Below are positions 34,961-43,703 of a stretch of DNA of 64,000 nt, piece after piece (positions within the stretch are counted from its first letter, which is position 1; the number at the start of each line of letters is the position of its first letter). This stretch comes from N074bin45 sp039587475 (GTDB lineage Bacteria > Gemmatimonadota > Gemmatimonadetes > Gemmatimonadales > GWC2-71-9). The notes under the pieces were generated by a model. The model did not search any database and had not been told where the DNA came from. It worked only from the letters and a program-made list of their open reading frames with translations. The stretch lies in the NCBI GenBank assembly GCA_039587475.1, contig JBDHIK010000001.1:1-64000 (forward strand). Direction: 5' to 3'. Made by a program: the position numbers and the translations under genes.

Positions 34961-35897
34961 CATCCAGTTCCCTCACATAGAACCGATTGCAGGCGAAGTG
35001 CCCGGTGTTGCCGACCGGGGCCTCGCTGGCCACGAAGCCGTTGGCCTGGTACAGCGCTTGGGCCTGGGCCATGTGGCTCAGGGTCTCGAGGTAGACCCGG
35101 CGGTAGCCCAAATCCCGCGCGGCTGCCAGGCAGCGGTCCAGCAGGCGGCGGCCCATACCCAGACCCCGCAGCTCCGGCAGCAGATACATCTTGCGCAGTT
35201 CACAGGTATCGGGGTCGGCACCAGCCAGCGGCCCCACCCCACCGCCGCCCAGCACCTCCGCCCCCCGCGCAATGACGAAGTAGGCCGCGCGGTCGCCGCC
35301 GTACGCCGAGGCCATGTCGTTCACCTCAGGATCGTTGATGGAGTAGCCCTCGCCCACGGCGCCGAACTCGCTCATGACGTCCCGGATGATGCGGGCCACG
35401 GCCGGGTCGTCGTCCGGGGTGATGGGCCGGATGACCAGGTCCTGCTGGCGGCGGGCTCGCTCGAGCGCCTTGGCGTACAGGGCGGTGCCCTGCAGCACCT
35501 GCTGCCGCTCCTGCGGCGACAGCAGTTCCAACGCGGCCTTGACCTCCCGGTTGGCGGCCTTGTCGATCCGGGACACCTGGCGGCGGCCAGCCGCGGTCAG
35601 CGCCAGCGGCTTGGTGCGCTGGTCCGCCGGGTCGGACCGGTGCTCCACCAGGCCCTTCTTGACCAGGCGGGCCACGACCCGGCTCACGGTCGACTTGTCC
35701 AGGTCGAGCAGCTGACTGAGATCGCCGGCGGTGAGGTGACTGGTCCGGCCCAGTTCGATGAGGGTGTGGCACTCCGTCGGGGAGACCGAGCCACCTCTCA
35801 CGGTCGGCTGCAGGACCCCCAGACGCCGTACCATGCTTCGAGACGCGTGGCGCAGGGCGGAAATCAGCCCCGGAGACGGCGATTCGGCTCTTTTCAT
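34944..35897 (-). CDS. MarR-type regulator fused to GNAT acetyltransferase
   Basis: A 317-residue bifunctional protein. Residues 1-150 are a MarR-like winged helix (TECHTLIELGRTSHLTAGDL, then LSQLLDLDKSTVSRVVARLV, and the wing EHRSDPADQRTKPLALTAAG). Residues 160-317 are a GNAT domain with the acetyl-CoA loop LPELRGLGMGRRLLDRCL and the ALYQANGF motif. Such fusions occur in many bacteria; the substrate of the acetyltransferase is unknown. ATG 35897 is preferred over 35915. A 9-bp inverted repeat directly upstream suggests autoregulation. The stop codon lies in a 7-bp tandem repeat. Confidence 0.9.
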   Translation of the reverse strand: MKRAESPSPGLISALRHASRSMVRRLGVLQPTVRGGSVSPTECHTLIELGRTSHLTAGDLSQLLDLDKSTVSRVVARLVKKGLVEHRSDPADQRTKPLALTAAGRRQVSRIDKAANREVKAALELLSPQERQQVLQGTALYAKALERARRQQDLVIRPITPDDDPAVARIIRDVMSEFGAVGEGYSINDPEVNDMASAYGGDRAAYFVIARGAEVLGGGGVGPLAGADPDTCELRKMYLLPELRGLGMGRRLLDRCLAAARDLGYRRVYLETLSHMAQAQALYQANGFVASEAPVGNTGHFACNRFYVRELDGVSGE

Positions 35898-35899
35898 AG

Positions 35900-35938
35900 T
35901 AGTTGCTATATACAACTATATGGTTGCATTAGCAACTA
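35900..35938. promoter_or_regulatory. Palindromic operator candidate upstream of MarR-GNAT gene
   Basis: TAGTTGCTA (35900-35908) and TAGCAACTA (35930-35938) are perfect inverted repeats. Nested inside are TAGTTG/CAACTA (35900-35918) and GTTGC/GCAAC (35923-35936). The segment is A+T-rich, unlike its surroundings, and lies immediately upstream of the ATG at 35897. MarR proteins commonly bind such palindromes in their own promoter. Confidence 0.6.
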
Positions 35939-36029
35939 TAGCTGAAACGACTATTTAAAGCCTTGGAACCCTGATTACCCTGCACTGCGATCGCAAAGAA
36001 GCAGGATTGCGACCCATTCTCGCGTTTTC

Positions 36030-37277
36030 TCACTGCATTCCCAGCATGGGTACAACCACCAATTCGCCGTCCCGAATCAGCTCGGTACCGTCCACCGTCA
36101 CGGTGCTGCCGGGCAGGAACGGGTAGATCGAGAAGTTGGAGTTGTTGCCGCCGCCCGCCCAGGCGTTGTTGCCGACGCCGACGGTGACCATGCCCGACGC
36201 CACCCACGCCACCAGCCGGCTCCCGTCCGGCACCTCCACCTCGGGGTTGATGCCGATGTCGACCACGCTGAACAGGTCGCGACCCTGGTCGGCCACGTCA
36301 TAGAACGCCTGCACGACCTCGGCCCCGCTCCGGGCGCTCAGGGCCGTGAGACGTCCTTCGCTGAACTCCAGGCGCAGTCCTTCCACGGTGTGGCCCTGAT
36401 AGAAGAAGTGGTCCGCGACCACCACCCCTTCGGCCGATCCCGGGATGGGGGCGGTGAAGACCTCGCCCGCCGGCACCCACACGGTGGTGGCCGCTCCGCC
36501 GGTCCGCTCATCCTCGGCCGACACCACGCCATCGCTGATGAGGACTTCGGTGCCGCCCAATCGTACGGTGACATCGGTCCCGTTGGGGTTGGTGATGCGG
36601 AGCGTGTGGCCCCCGTCGAGCACCTGTTTCACCGCGAGGCCGGTGGTGCGCAGCTGCTCGTGATCGACGTTCACGCCGGCCCAGAACATCTCGGCGAGCC
36701 GATCCCGCGAGACACCGAACAGGGCGGCCCGTTGCCTGGTGGGGTAGAGCCCGTTTCCCAGATTGATGGTGCGGACGTTGAACTCGCGTGCCAGATCGCC
36801 GACCGGCTGAGCCGCCCGGCTCCGCGCCGCGATCCGCTCCGGCGGCACGCCGTCGAGCACGGCGGCGTTCTCGCTGAAGTCGACGTTGATGTTGACCGAG
36901 AACAACGCCACCATCCGCACCGCCAGTTCGGGACGGAGGCCGTCGAACGCGGCCGGCACATCGTCGTACATGAGACGAGTCATCCGGTCGCTGCCCAGGG
37001 TCACCAGGGGCCAGGCCCCGACCCGGCGCGTCGCGATGGCCAGATCCTCGAGCAGTTCGAGATCGCGGGCACCGCCGTTGATGCGAACGAACTCTCCCTC
37101 GCGCACCCGGGCGCTCTCCGTGACGAGGCGCAGGGCCACTTCACGATAGTCGGGCCCGGACGACGCGGAGACGAGGGCGCCGCGCGTCGCCAATCGTTCG
37201 ACGGGCTCGCGCGATCCACCCCACAGCACCACCAGCGCCAGAGCACCGGCACCGAGTATCAGCCATCGACCTGTCAT
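36030..37277 (-). CDS. M29-aminopeptidase-like membrane-anchored protein, metal site apparently lost
   Basis: A 415-residue protein with an N-terminal membrane anchor (WLILGAGALALVVLWGG) followed by a domain resembling thermophilic M29 aminopeptidases: WPLVTLGSDRMTRLM, LAEMFWAGVNVDHEQLRTTG, LRITNPNGTDVTVRLGG and VWVPAGEVFTAP. In active M29 enzymes the metal ligands lie in GTIHIALG-like and HWD motifs near the C-terminus. Here the matching stretches read MVTVGVGNNAWAGGGNNS and FSIYPFLPG, without His. It may therefore be catalytically inactive or use another site. ATG 37277 follows GAGGAGGG. A GEMM-I-type riboswitch with an intrinsic terminator lies in the leader. Confidence 0.75.
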   Translation of the reverse strand: MTGRWLILGAGALALVVLWGGSREPVERLATRGALVSASSGPDYREVALRLVTESARVREGEFVRINGGARDLELLEDLAIATRRVGAWPLVTLGSDRMTRLMYDDVPAAFDGLRPELAVRMVALFSVNINVDFSENAAVLDGVPPERIAARSRAAQPVGDLAREFNVRTINLGNGLYPTRQRAALFGVSRDRLAEMFWAGVNVDHEQLRTTGLAVKQVLDGGHTLRITNPNGTDVTVRLGGTEVLISDGVVSAEDERTGGAATTVWVPAGEVFTAPIPGSAEGVVVADHFFYQGHTVEGLRLEFSEGRLTALSARSGAEVVQAFYDVADQGRDLFSVVDIGINPEVEVPDGSRLVAWVASGMVTVGVGNNAWAGGGNNSNFSIYPFLPGSTVTVDGTELIRDGELVVVPMLGMQ

Positions 37278-37328
37278 GATCCCTCCTCGTGAAGCGAATC
37301 GGCAGCGGTCGGTCCCCGGCAAAGCAAA

Positions 37329-37355
37329 CGCCGAGCTGCATCAGGCAGCTCGGCG
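37329..37355 (-). terminator. Intrinsic terminator, expression platform of riboswitch A
   Basis: A perfect 11-bp stem (CGCCGAGCTGC / GCAGCTCGGCG) with a 5-nt loop, followed on the minus strand by TTTGCTTT. It lies between the GEMM-I aptamer and the SD/start of the M29-like gene. The aptamer's 3' strand (37348-37358) overlaps the 5' arm of this hairpin, so the two structures should exclude each other. Confidence 0.8.
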
Positions 37356-37432
37356 GTCTTGGTCTCCAGGCCCGTCGGAGCGAGGACCCGTAGCTTTGCG
37401 TCCCCGGCTTTCGCCGGGTATGCTCTTGGCTG
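37348..37432 (-). promoter_or_regulatory. GEMM-I family riboswitch (c-di-GMP-I / 3',3'-cGAMP type), element A
   Basis: The minus strand reads CAAGAGCATACCCGGC, a GAAA tetraloop, GCCGGGGACGCAAAGC, then TACGGGTCCTC, a loop and GGAGACC, ending ACCGCCGAGC. The GAAA loop, the GGGACGCAAAGC core and the GGGTC arm match the GEMM-I consensus. The base equivalent to Vc2 G20 is A, and it is 27 nt from A47 of GCAAA, as in Vc2. Because the 3' strand competes with the terminator at 37329-37355, ligand binding should favour read-through (an ON switch). The ligand is inference. Confidence 0.8.
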
Positions 37433-37500
37433 ATTTGGCTATGCTATGCCGTGGTCCCAGTCCCGTCAACCGATCCGGCGGGCCTCCCCTGAGGCCCGGG

Positions 37501-37935
37501 ATGGTCCTTTCCGGTGGCCAGACCGGCGTGGACCGGGCGGCCCTCAACGCCGCGCTGGCGCTGGGCATTCCCTGCGGTGGCTGGTGCCCTGGCGGCCGCC
37601 GGGCCGAGGACGGCACGATCCCCCCTCGGTACCCGCTGCGGGAAACCGACGCGCCCGACTACGACGTACGCACCAGGCTCAATGTGGTGGCAGCCGAAGC
37701 CACACTGGTGTTGACGCCGGGCATGCCCACCCGCGGCACCGCCGTCACGGTGCAGGCGGCGCGCGCGTCGGCCCGACCATACCTGATCGTCGATCCCTTC
37801 GAGAGCGGTACTGGGATGGAGACATGGCTGGCCCGACACGGCCGCCGGGTGCTGAACGTGGCCGGACCGCGCGAGAGCCACGTTCCGGGGATCCACGATC
37901 GGGTACTCGAGTTGTTACTGCAGGTGTGGGGCTGA
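37501..37935 (+). CDS. Putative molybdenum carrier / SLOG-fold protein
   Basis: A 144-residue protein of the Rossmann-like SLOG superfamily. It has the nucleotide-binding SGGQTGVDRAALNAALALGI, then CGGWCPGGRRAEDG, the IPPRYPLRETDAPDYDVRT stretch and NVVAAEATLVLTPG, all typical of the putative molybdenum-carrier family. These proteins are linked to molybdenum cofactor handling or to nucleotide-derived ligand binding; the exact role is not proven. ATG 37501 has GAGG 6 nt upstream; ATG 37441 is a possible earlier start. The molybdenum hydroxylase genes 3 kb away give weak contextual support. Confidence 0.82.
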   Translation: MVLSGGQTGVDRAALNAALALGIPCGGWCPGGRRAEDGTIPPRYPLRETDAPDYDVRTRLNVVAAEATLVLTPGMPTRGTAVTVQAARASARPYLIVDPFESGTGMETWLARHGRRVLNVAGPRESHVPGIHDRVLELLLQVWG

Positions 37936-37950
37936 ACCGGGACCGGCCCC

Positions 37951-38742
37951 TCAGTCGTTGAGGATGTCCACCACGCTGTCGATGACCCGGTCGGGGGTGA
38001 TGTCGCTGCCGTCCAGGATCTCCGGCCGAAACTTTCCGGTCCGCACCAGCCAGCCCTCGAGACCGGCCTGCTGCGCGCCGCCGACGTCGCTCCACAGATC
38101 ATCCCCCACCATGGCGCACTCCCCGGCGCGTTCGACCGGAAGACCCATGCTCTGGAGGGCGGCATGGAAGAAGCCGGGACTGGGCTTGCCGGCGATCTGG
38201 GCCTCGGTGCTCGCGGCGTACTCCAGTCCGGTGACGAAGGCGCCGGCGTCGAGCGTGAGCCCGTCTCCGCGATGCCAGTAGCGATCCCTCGACATGGCGA
38301 TCAGTGTGGCGCCGTCCATGAGGAACCGGAAGGCCTCCTGCATCAAATGAAAATTCCAGCGATCGCCCAGGTCGCCCACGATGACGGCCTCGGGACGGTA
38401 GCCCGCGGCCGACTGGCCACTGGTCCCGCCCACCAGCTCGAACTGCCCCAGATCCGCCAGCGTCCGCTCGTCCACGAAGGGCGCTACCATGTGGGCACCC
38501 TGTCGCATAGCGATGTCGGCACCGGCGACGACGGCCGTGAAGATGTCGTCGGCGCCGACGTCGAAACCGTAGTTGCGCAACCGCTCGACGATGGCGCCGC
38601 GCGACCGGCTTGAGGTGTTGGTGACGAACCGGTGGGGACGGCCTTCCTGACGGAGACGGGCGACGGCAGCGACGGCCCCGGGAATGGGGCCGTCGTCGGC
38701 GTAGAGCGTTCCGGCCAGGTCGAGCAGGAAGGCCGAGGGCAC
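37951..38742 (-). CDS. HAD-superfamily (IIA) hydrolase
   Basis: A 263-residue HAD phosphatase of subfamily IIA with a C2b cap, similar in pattern to HDHD2/LHPP-type proteins. Motif I is LLDLAGTLY, where the second acidic residue of the usual DxD is Ala, as in LHPP relatives; motif II is FVTNTSS, motif III the Lys in AGKPSPGFF, and motif IV VGDDLWSDVGGAQQAG. The substrate could be a small phosphate ester or phospho-residue. It lies 4 nt after the glnA stop and is probably in the glnA operon. A role in nitrogen metabolism is suggested only by that position. Confidence 0.85.
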   Translation of the reverse strand: MPSAFLLDLAGTLYADDGPIPGAVAAVARLRQEGRPHRFVTNTSSRSRGAIVERLRNYGFDVGADDIFTAVVAGADIAMRQGAHMVAPFVDERTLADLGQFELVGGTSGQSAAGYRPEAVIVGDLGDRWNFHLMQEAFRFLMDGATLIAMSRDRYWHRGDGLTLDAGAFVTGLEYAASTEAQIAGKPSPGFFHAALQSMGLPVERAGECAMVGDDLWSDVGGAQQAGLEGWLVRTGKFRPEILDGSDITPDRVIDSVVDILND

Positions 38743-38746
38743 CTGC

Positions 38747-40141
<1,395 letters not shown>

Positions 40142-40191
40142 GTGGCGGTGCTCCGGGTGGGGATGGAGACTGGACTGCTGAACAAGTGCGA

Positions 40192-40233
40192 AAGCTATCA
40201 GTGTCGTTTGATTTGTGCAATTTCTGCAATTTC
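40192..40233 (-). promoter_or_regulatory. glnA promoter with tandem operator-like repeats
   Basis: On the minus strand, TTGCAC (40220-40215) and TAGCTT (40197-40192) are separated by 17 nt. Two perfect tandem copies of GAAATTGCA (40233-40225 and 40224-40216) abut and overlap the -35. A palindrome GCTCAT-GAG-ATGAGC (40257-40271) lies 24 nt further upstream. A nitrogen or glutamine-responsive regulator may bind here. Confidence 0.5.
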
Positions 40234-40407
40234 AAGCTAGCAATTAGCGCGACCAGCTCATGAGATGAGCAAGAGTGGAGCCGTAACCGTGCACAACTTG
40301 CAAGATATTGTGACAACAGTACTTGGGCGCTCGGGGGAGGACCAGGCAGGTTGCTTCGGTGTGGCGAGCGGGAAACGGACCGCCGGACGGCGGATTGGAA
40401 GACGGCC

Positions 40408-40683
40408 TCAGCCGACGCTTTCGACCAGGCTCCAGAGTTCGACCGGGCTGAATTCGTGGAAGCGGGCCAGGACGTCCCGCTCGTGCCATTCGCGGAAGAT
40501 CCAGCCGGTGCTGCGGAAATGGCTGCCGTCGACGAAATGCAGCCTGCCGGCGACGGAATTGCCCTCGGTGACGGTCTCGAGGTACACGTTCCAGGTCCGG
40601 TCGCTGCGGGCGAGCTCTCCGAGGTGCCGAGCCGAAGGCACTTCCGGCAGGGCAATGGCGCTATGGACATGGGTCTGCGGCAT
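40408..40683 (-). CDS. Hypothetical protein, 91 aa
   Basis: No family recognised. ATG 40683 gives MPQTHVHSAIALPEVPSARH; an in-frame start at 40713 would add 10 less likely residues. The middle has alternating strand-like segments (TWNVYLETVTEGNSVAGRLH, FRSTGWIFREWHERDVLARF), and the end is VELWSLVESVG. It has no signal peptide or metal motif; a small alpha/beta cytosolic protein is likely. It lies 266 nt upstream of glnA on the same strand, with the glnA promoter in between, and is divergent from the zinc-ribbon membrane protein. Confidence 0.55.
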   Translation of the reverse strand: MPQTHVHSAIALPEVPSARHLGELARSDRTWNVYLETVTEGNSVAGRLHFVDGSHFRSTGWIFREWHERDVLARFHEFSPVELWSLVESVG

Positions 40684-40830
40684 GGAGCGTTTCTCCGGTG
40701 GACTCCCGTCCACGGTAATCGGTCGCGGCGGTCAGCGCCAGGACCGGATTGGCCGGCCAGGCATGGTAGGCTCCCCCCGAGTCTGGTTAGATTCCGCGGC
40801 GCCCGTCTCCCTCCTCACCTGCGAGCGTCC

Positions 40831-41607
40831 ATGACGAATCAGGAACGTCCCTGCCCGGCTTGTGGCGCCACTGGCACGGGCAAGTTCTGCCAGGCCTGCG
40901 GTAGTTCGATGGTGGCCCAGACGCCCCGAACCTGTGGCCACTGCGATGCCCGGCCCAGCGCCGGGGCGCTGTTCTGCCACCGGTGTGGCAGGAACCTGGC
41001 GGGCGGGCCCCCCGTGGCCGCCTCGGGACGGCTACCCTGGCTGATAGCCGGAGCCGTGGTGGTGGTGCTGGTGCTGGCCATCGCACTCCGGGCGGGTGCC
41101 GGTTTCACGTTTACGACGTCGGACATGGCCAACGCGGGCAACGTGTCCGCCGGCCAGCCGGCGGGCCCCGCGCCCGACATCAGCCAGATGTCACCCCGCG
41201 AGCGATTCGACCGCCTCTATGCCCGGGTCATGCAATCCGGAGCGATTGGGGATACTGCAGCCGTACTCCAGTTCACGCCGATGGCACTCGGCGCCTACGG
41301 ACTGCTCGATACCGTGGATGACCAGGCCCGGTTCCGGGTGGCCATGATACGCCTTCAAGTAGGCGAGTTCGACGGCGCCGAAGCCCTGGCGGACACCATT
41401 CTGGCCACGACCCCAACGCATTTGCTGGGACTGGTGATTCGCGGTACGGCTGCCAGTTTTCAGGGGGACCGGGATGGGCTGGCCCAGGCCTACGGCACCT
41501 TCCTCGATCACTACGAGGAGGAAATGGCGAGCGGGCGCTCGGCGTACGGCGCCGAGGAAGACATTCTCACGACCTTCCACCAAGCGGCCCTGCAGGGCAC
41601 CGACTAA
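40831..41607 (+). CDS. Zinc-ribbon membrane protein with C-terminal helical-repeat domain
   Basis: A 258-residue protein. Two double-CxxC zinc ribbons are at the N-terminus: CPACG / CQACG and CGHCD / CHRCG (residues 8-55). One transmembrane helix follows (LPWLIAGAVVVVLVLAIAL, about 70-90), so the ribbons are cytoplasmic and the rest periplasmic. The C-terminal 150 residues look TPR-like (RFRVAMIRLQVGEFDGAEAL, then HLLGLVIRGTAASFQGDRDG). The layout resembles zinc-ribbon sensors found in many bacteria, but no specific function is known. Its stop is 17 nt before the mqnD-like start. Confidence 0.75.
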   Translation: MTNQERPCPACGATGTGKFCQACGSSMVAQTPRTCGHCDARPSAGALFCHRCGRNLAGGPPVAASGRLPWLIAGAVVVVLVLAIALRAGAGFTFTTSDMANAGNVSAGQPAGPAPDISQMSPRERFDRLYARVMQSGAIGDTAAVLQFTPMALGAYGLLDTVDDQARFRVAMIRLQVGEFDGAEALADTILATTPTHLLGLVIRGTAASFQGDRDGLAQAYGTFLDHYEEEMASGRSAYGAEEDILTTFHQAALQGTD

Positions 41608-41624
41608 CACGGGATCATCCTCTT

Positions 41625-42467
41625 ATGTCTCAGACCATTCATGTCTCCCACAGCCCCGACTCGGACGACGCCTTCATGTTCTACGCGTTGACGGAGGGGA
41701 AGATCGATACCGGGGGCCTGCGCTACGTCCACGAGTTGAGCGACATCGAGAGTCTGAATCAGCGTGCCAAACGCGGTGAGCTGGAAGTCTCGGCCGTGTC
41801 CATCCACGCCTATTCCTATATTGCCGACCAGTACGCCTTGCTGGCGAGCGGCTCATCGATGGGAGACGGGTATGGCCCGCGCCTCGTTGCCGGCGAGGCG
41901 CCACCGGAAGACGTGCCGGCAGCGCTCCGCGGCAAGCGCATCGGCGTGCCAGGAAAACTGACCACGGCCTATCTGGTGCTCCGGTTGTTCCAGCCCGACT
42001 TCGAGGCGGTGATGCTGCCGTTCGACGAGATCGAGGACGCGGTGCAGGACGGCCGGGTCGATGTCGGTCTGGTAATTCACGAGGGTCAGCTGACGTTCGC
42101 TGAGCGTGGCCTGCATCTCTGGGGCGACCTGGGGGACTGGTGGCGCAAGGACACGGATCTGCCACTCCCGCTCGGTGGCAACGTCGTGCGGCGTGACCTT
42201 GGAGACGCTGTGATCGAGCAGATTGCCCGTGATCTCAAGGCCAGCATCGAGTACGGGCTGCAGCATCGCGAAGCCGCACTCGGGTATGCCGAACGCTACA
42301 ACCGGGGCATCAGCAAGGAGCAGACCGACGCCTTCGTGGGGATGTACGTCAACCACTGGACCGTGGACTATGGCGAAGAAGGCCGCACCGCGGTGCGCAC
42401 GCTGCTGGCGCGGGCGCATGAGGCGGGCCTCATTCCCCAGGCGACCGATGTCGAATTCGTCGGATAG
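41625..42467 (+). CDS. MqnD-like protein (1,4-dihydroxy-6-naphthoate synthase family)
   Basis: A 280-residue member of the MqnA/MqnD family, which share the periplasmic-binding-protein fold but act in the cytoplasm in the futalosine route to menaquinone. It opens HVSHSPDSDDAFMFYALTEG and continues with EVSAVSIHAYSYIADQYALL, RIGVPGKLTTAYLVLRLF and RVDVGLVIHEGQLTFAERG, the pattern of MqnD rather than MqnA. There is no signal peptide, in agreement. Other mqn genes are not in the window, so the pathway is inferred. A different SBP-like role cannot be excluded. Confidence 0.8.
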   Translation: MSQTIHVSHSPDSDDAFMFYALTEGKIDTGGLRYVHELSDIESLNQRAKRGELEVSAVSIHAYSYIADQYALLASGSSMGDGYGPRLVAGEAPPEDVPAALRGKRIGVPGKLTTAYLVLRLFQPDFEAVMLPFDEIEDAVQDGRVDVGLVIHEGQLTFAERGLHLWGDLGDWWRKDTDLPLPLGGNVVRRDLGDAVIEQIARDLKASIEYGLQHREAALGYAERYNRGISKEQTDAFVGMYVNHWTVDYGEEGRTAVRTLLARAHEAGLIPQATDVEFVG

Positions 42468-42478
42468 GCCCGGGTTTC

Positions 42479-42507
42479 TTGACGCTCCCGAAACGCGTTC
42501 CTACCTT
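42479..42507 (+). promoter_or_regulatory. Promoter candidate for the HD-GYP regulator gene
   Basis: TTGACG (42479-42484) and TACCTT (42502-42507) with a 17-nt spacer, about 100 nt before the start at 42609. This is the best match to a sigma-70-type promoter in the window. Confidence 0.55.
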
Positions 42508-42608
42508 GGGGTTCAGGCGCATGTGTTTGTCACGAAGGGCGCCGTGCCCCCCGCGCGTGCAGGTTCTCGTCCCAGGCTGATCCCTCGACCGTCACCACGG
42601 AGTTGACC

Positions 42609-43685
42609 GTGTCATCGCCCGTTACCGCCGCCTCGATCCTGATCGTCGACGACGAAGAATCGATTCGGTCCGCTCTCACCCGGTTCCTCAAGACCAAGGG
42701 ATACGAGGTGAACGCGGCCGCGTCCGGCGAGGAGGCCTTGGCGATGCTCCAGCGCCTCAAGGTCTCCGGCATGGTGCTCGACATCCGCATGCCGGGATTG
42801 AGCGGCATCGACCTGGTGCCCAAGGTGCTCGAGATCGAACCGAACGCGGCCATCCTGATGTTGACCGCGGTCAACGACGCCACCACCGCCTCGCTGTGCA
42901 TGCAGCGCGGCGCCATGGAGTATCTCACCAAACCGATCGACCTCGAGGAGCTGCACAAGGCCATTCAACGGGCCCTCAAGCGCCGGGACGCGCTGCTCGA
43001 AACCGATGAGCTGAACCAGTGGCTCAAGGAAGAGGTCGCGGTCCGGACGGCCGAGCTGCGGCGTGAACGAGCCAACCTGCAGCGCATCTCGGTGGCGACC
43101 CTGGAAGTGCTGGTCAACGCCCTCGAAGCCAAGGATCCCTATTCCCGCGGCCACTCGGCCCGCGTGGCGGACCTCTCGGCCATGGTCGCCTCGGAACTGG
43201 GCATGACGGACGAAGAGGTCGAGGCGGTGCGGACCGCCGGGCGGCTCCACGATATCGGCAAGATCGGCATCCGCGAGGAGATCCTGATCAAGCAGGGACC
43301 CCTGACCGACGACGAGTACGAGCACGTGAAGCAGCATGTGGTCGTCGGCTCGCAGATCCTGGCCCCGCTGGCGCACCTTCGGGAAGTGATCCACTACGTG
43401 CGCAGTCACCACGAACGCTGGGACGGCCAGGGCTATCCCGATCGCCTGAAGGGCGAGGCGATTCCGGTCGGCGCTCGCATCCTCGGGGCCGTGGAGATCT
43501 ACGACGCGCTCACCACGTCTCGGCCCTACCAGGAAAAGATGAGTTCGGACTTTGCGATCGAGCGCATGCGCGACCTGACCGGCACGGTGATCGCCGAAGA
43601 CGTCTACCAGGCTCTCGAGGCCGTCGTCAAACGGCGACAGACGCTGGTGTTCCTGGACGACACCGGCGAACATCAACCCGACTGA
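42609..43685 (+). CDS. Response regulator with HD-GYP phosphodiesterase domain
   Basis: A 358-residue protein: receiver domain (1-120) with acceptor Asp in MVLDIRMPGLSG and Lys in YLTKPIDLEEL, a short coiled coil (125-160), then an HD-GYP domain with HSARVADLSAMV, GRLHDIGKIGI, HHERWDGQGYPD and ILGAVEIYDALTTSRPY. All metal and GYP residues are present. HD-GYP enzymes hydrolyse c-di-GMP, and some (Vibrio V-cGAPs) hydrolyse 3',3'-cGAMP. GTG 42609 has GGAG 6 nt upstream; an in-frame TTG at 42603 touches the SD sequence and is not used. It is followed 18 nt later by a REC-HisKA protein. Confidence 0.93.
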   Translation: MSSPVTAASILIVDDEESIRSALTRFLKTKGYEVNAAASGEEALAMLQRLKVSGMVLDIRMPGLSGIDLVPKVLEIEPNAAILMLTAVNDATTASLCMQRGAMEYLTKPIDLEELHKAIQRALKRRDALLETDELNQWLKEEVAVRTAELRRERANLQRISVATLEVLVNALEAKDPYSRGHSARVADLSAMVASELGMTDEEVEAVRTAGRLHDIGKIGIREEILIKQGPLTDDEYEHVKQHVVVGSQILAPLAHLREVIHYVRSHHERWDGQGYPDRLKGEAIPVGARILGAVEIYDALTTSRPYQEKMSSDFAIERMRDLTGTVIAEDVYQALEAVVKRRQTLVFLDDTGEHQPD

Positions 43686-43703
43686 CCGGCAGACGGCCCC
43701 ACG

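Noticed and set aside
40265..40834. Long plus-strand open frame upstream of the zinc-ribbon gene
   Set aside because: It is antisense to the 91-residue gene and the glnA upstream region and has no start signal or similarity.
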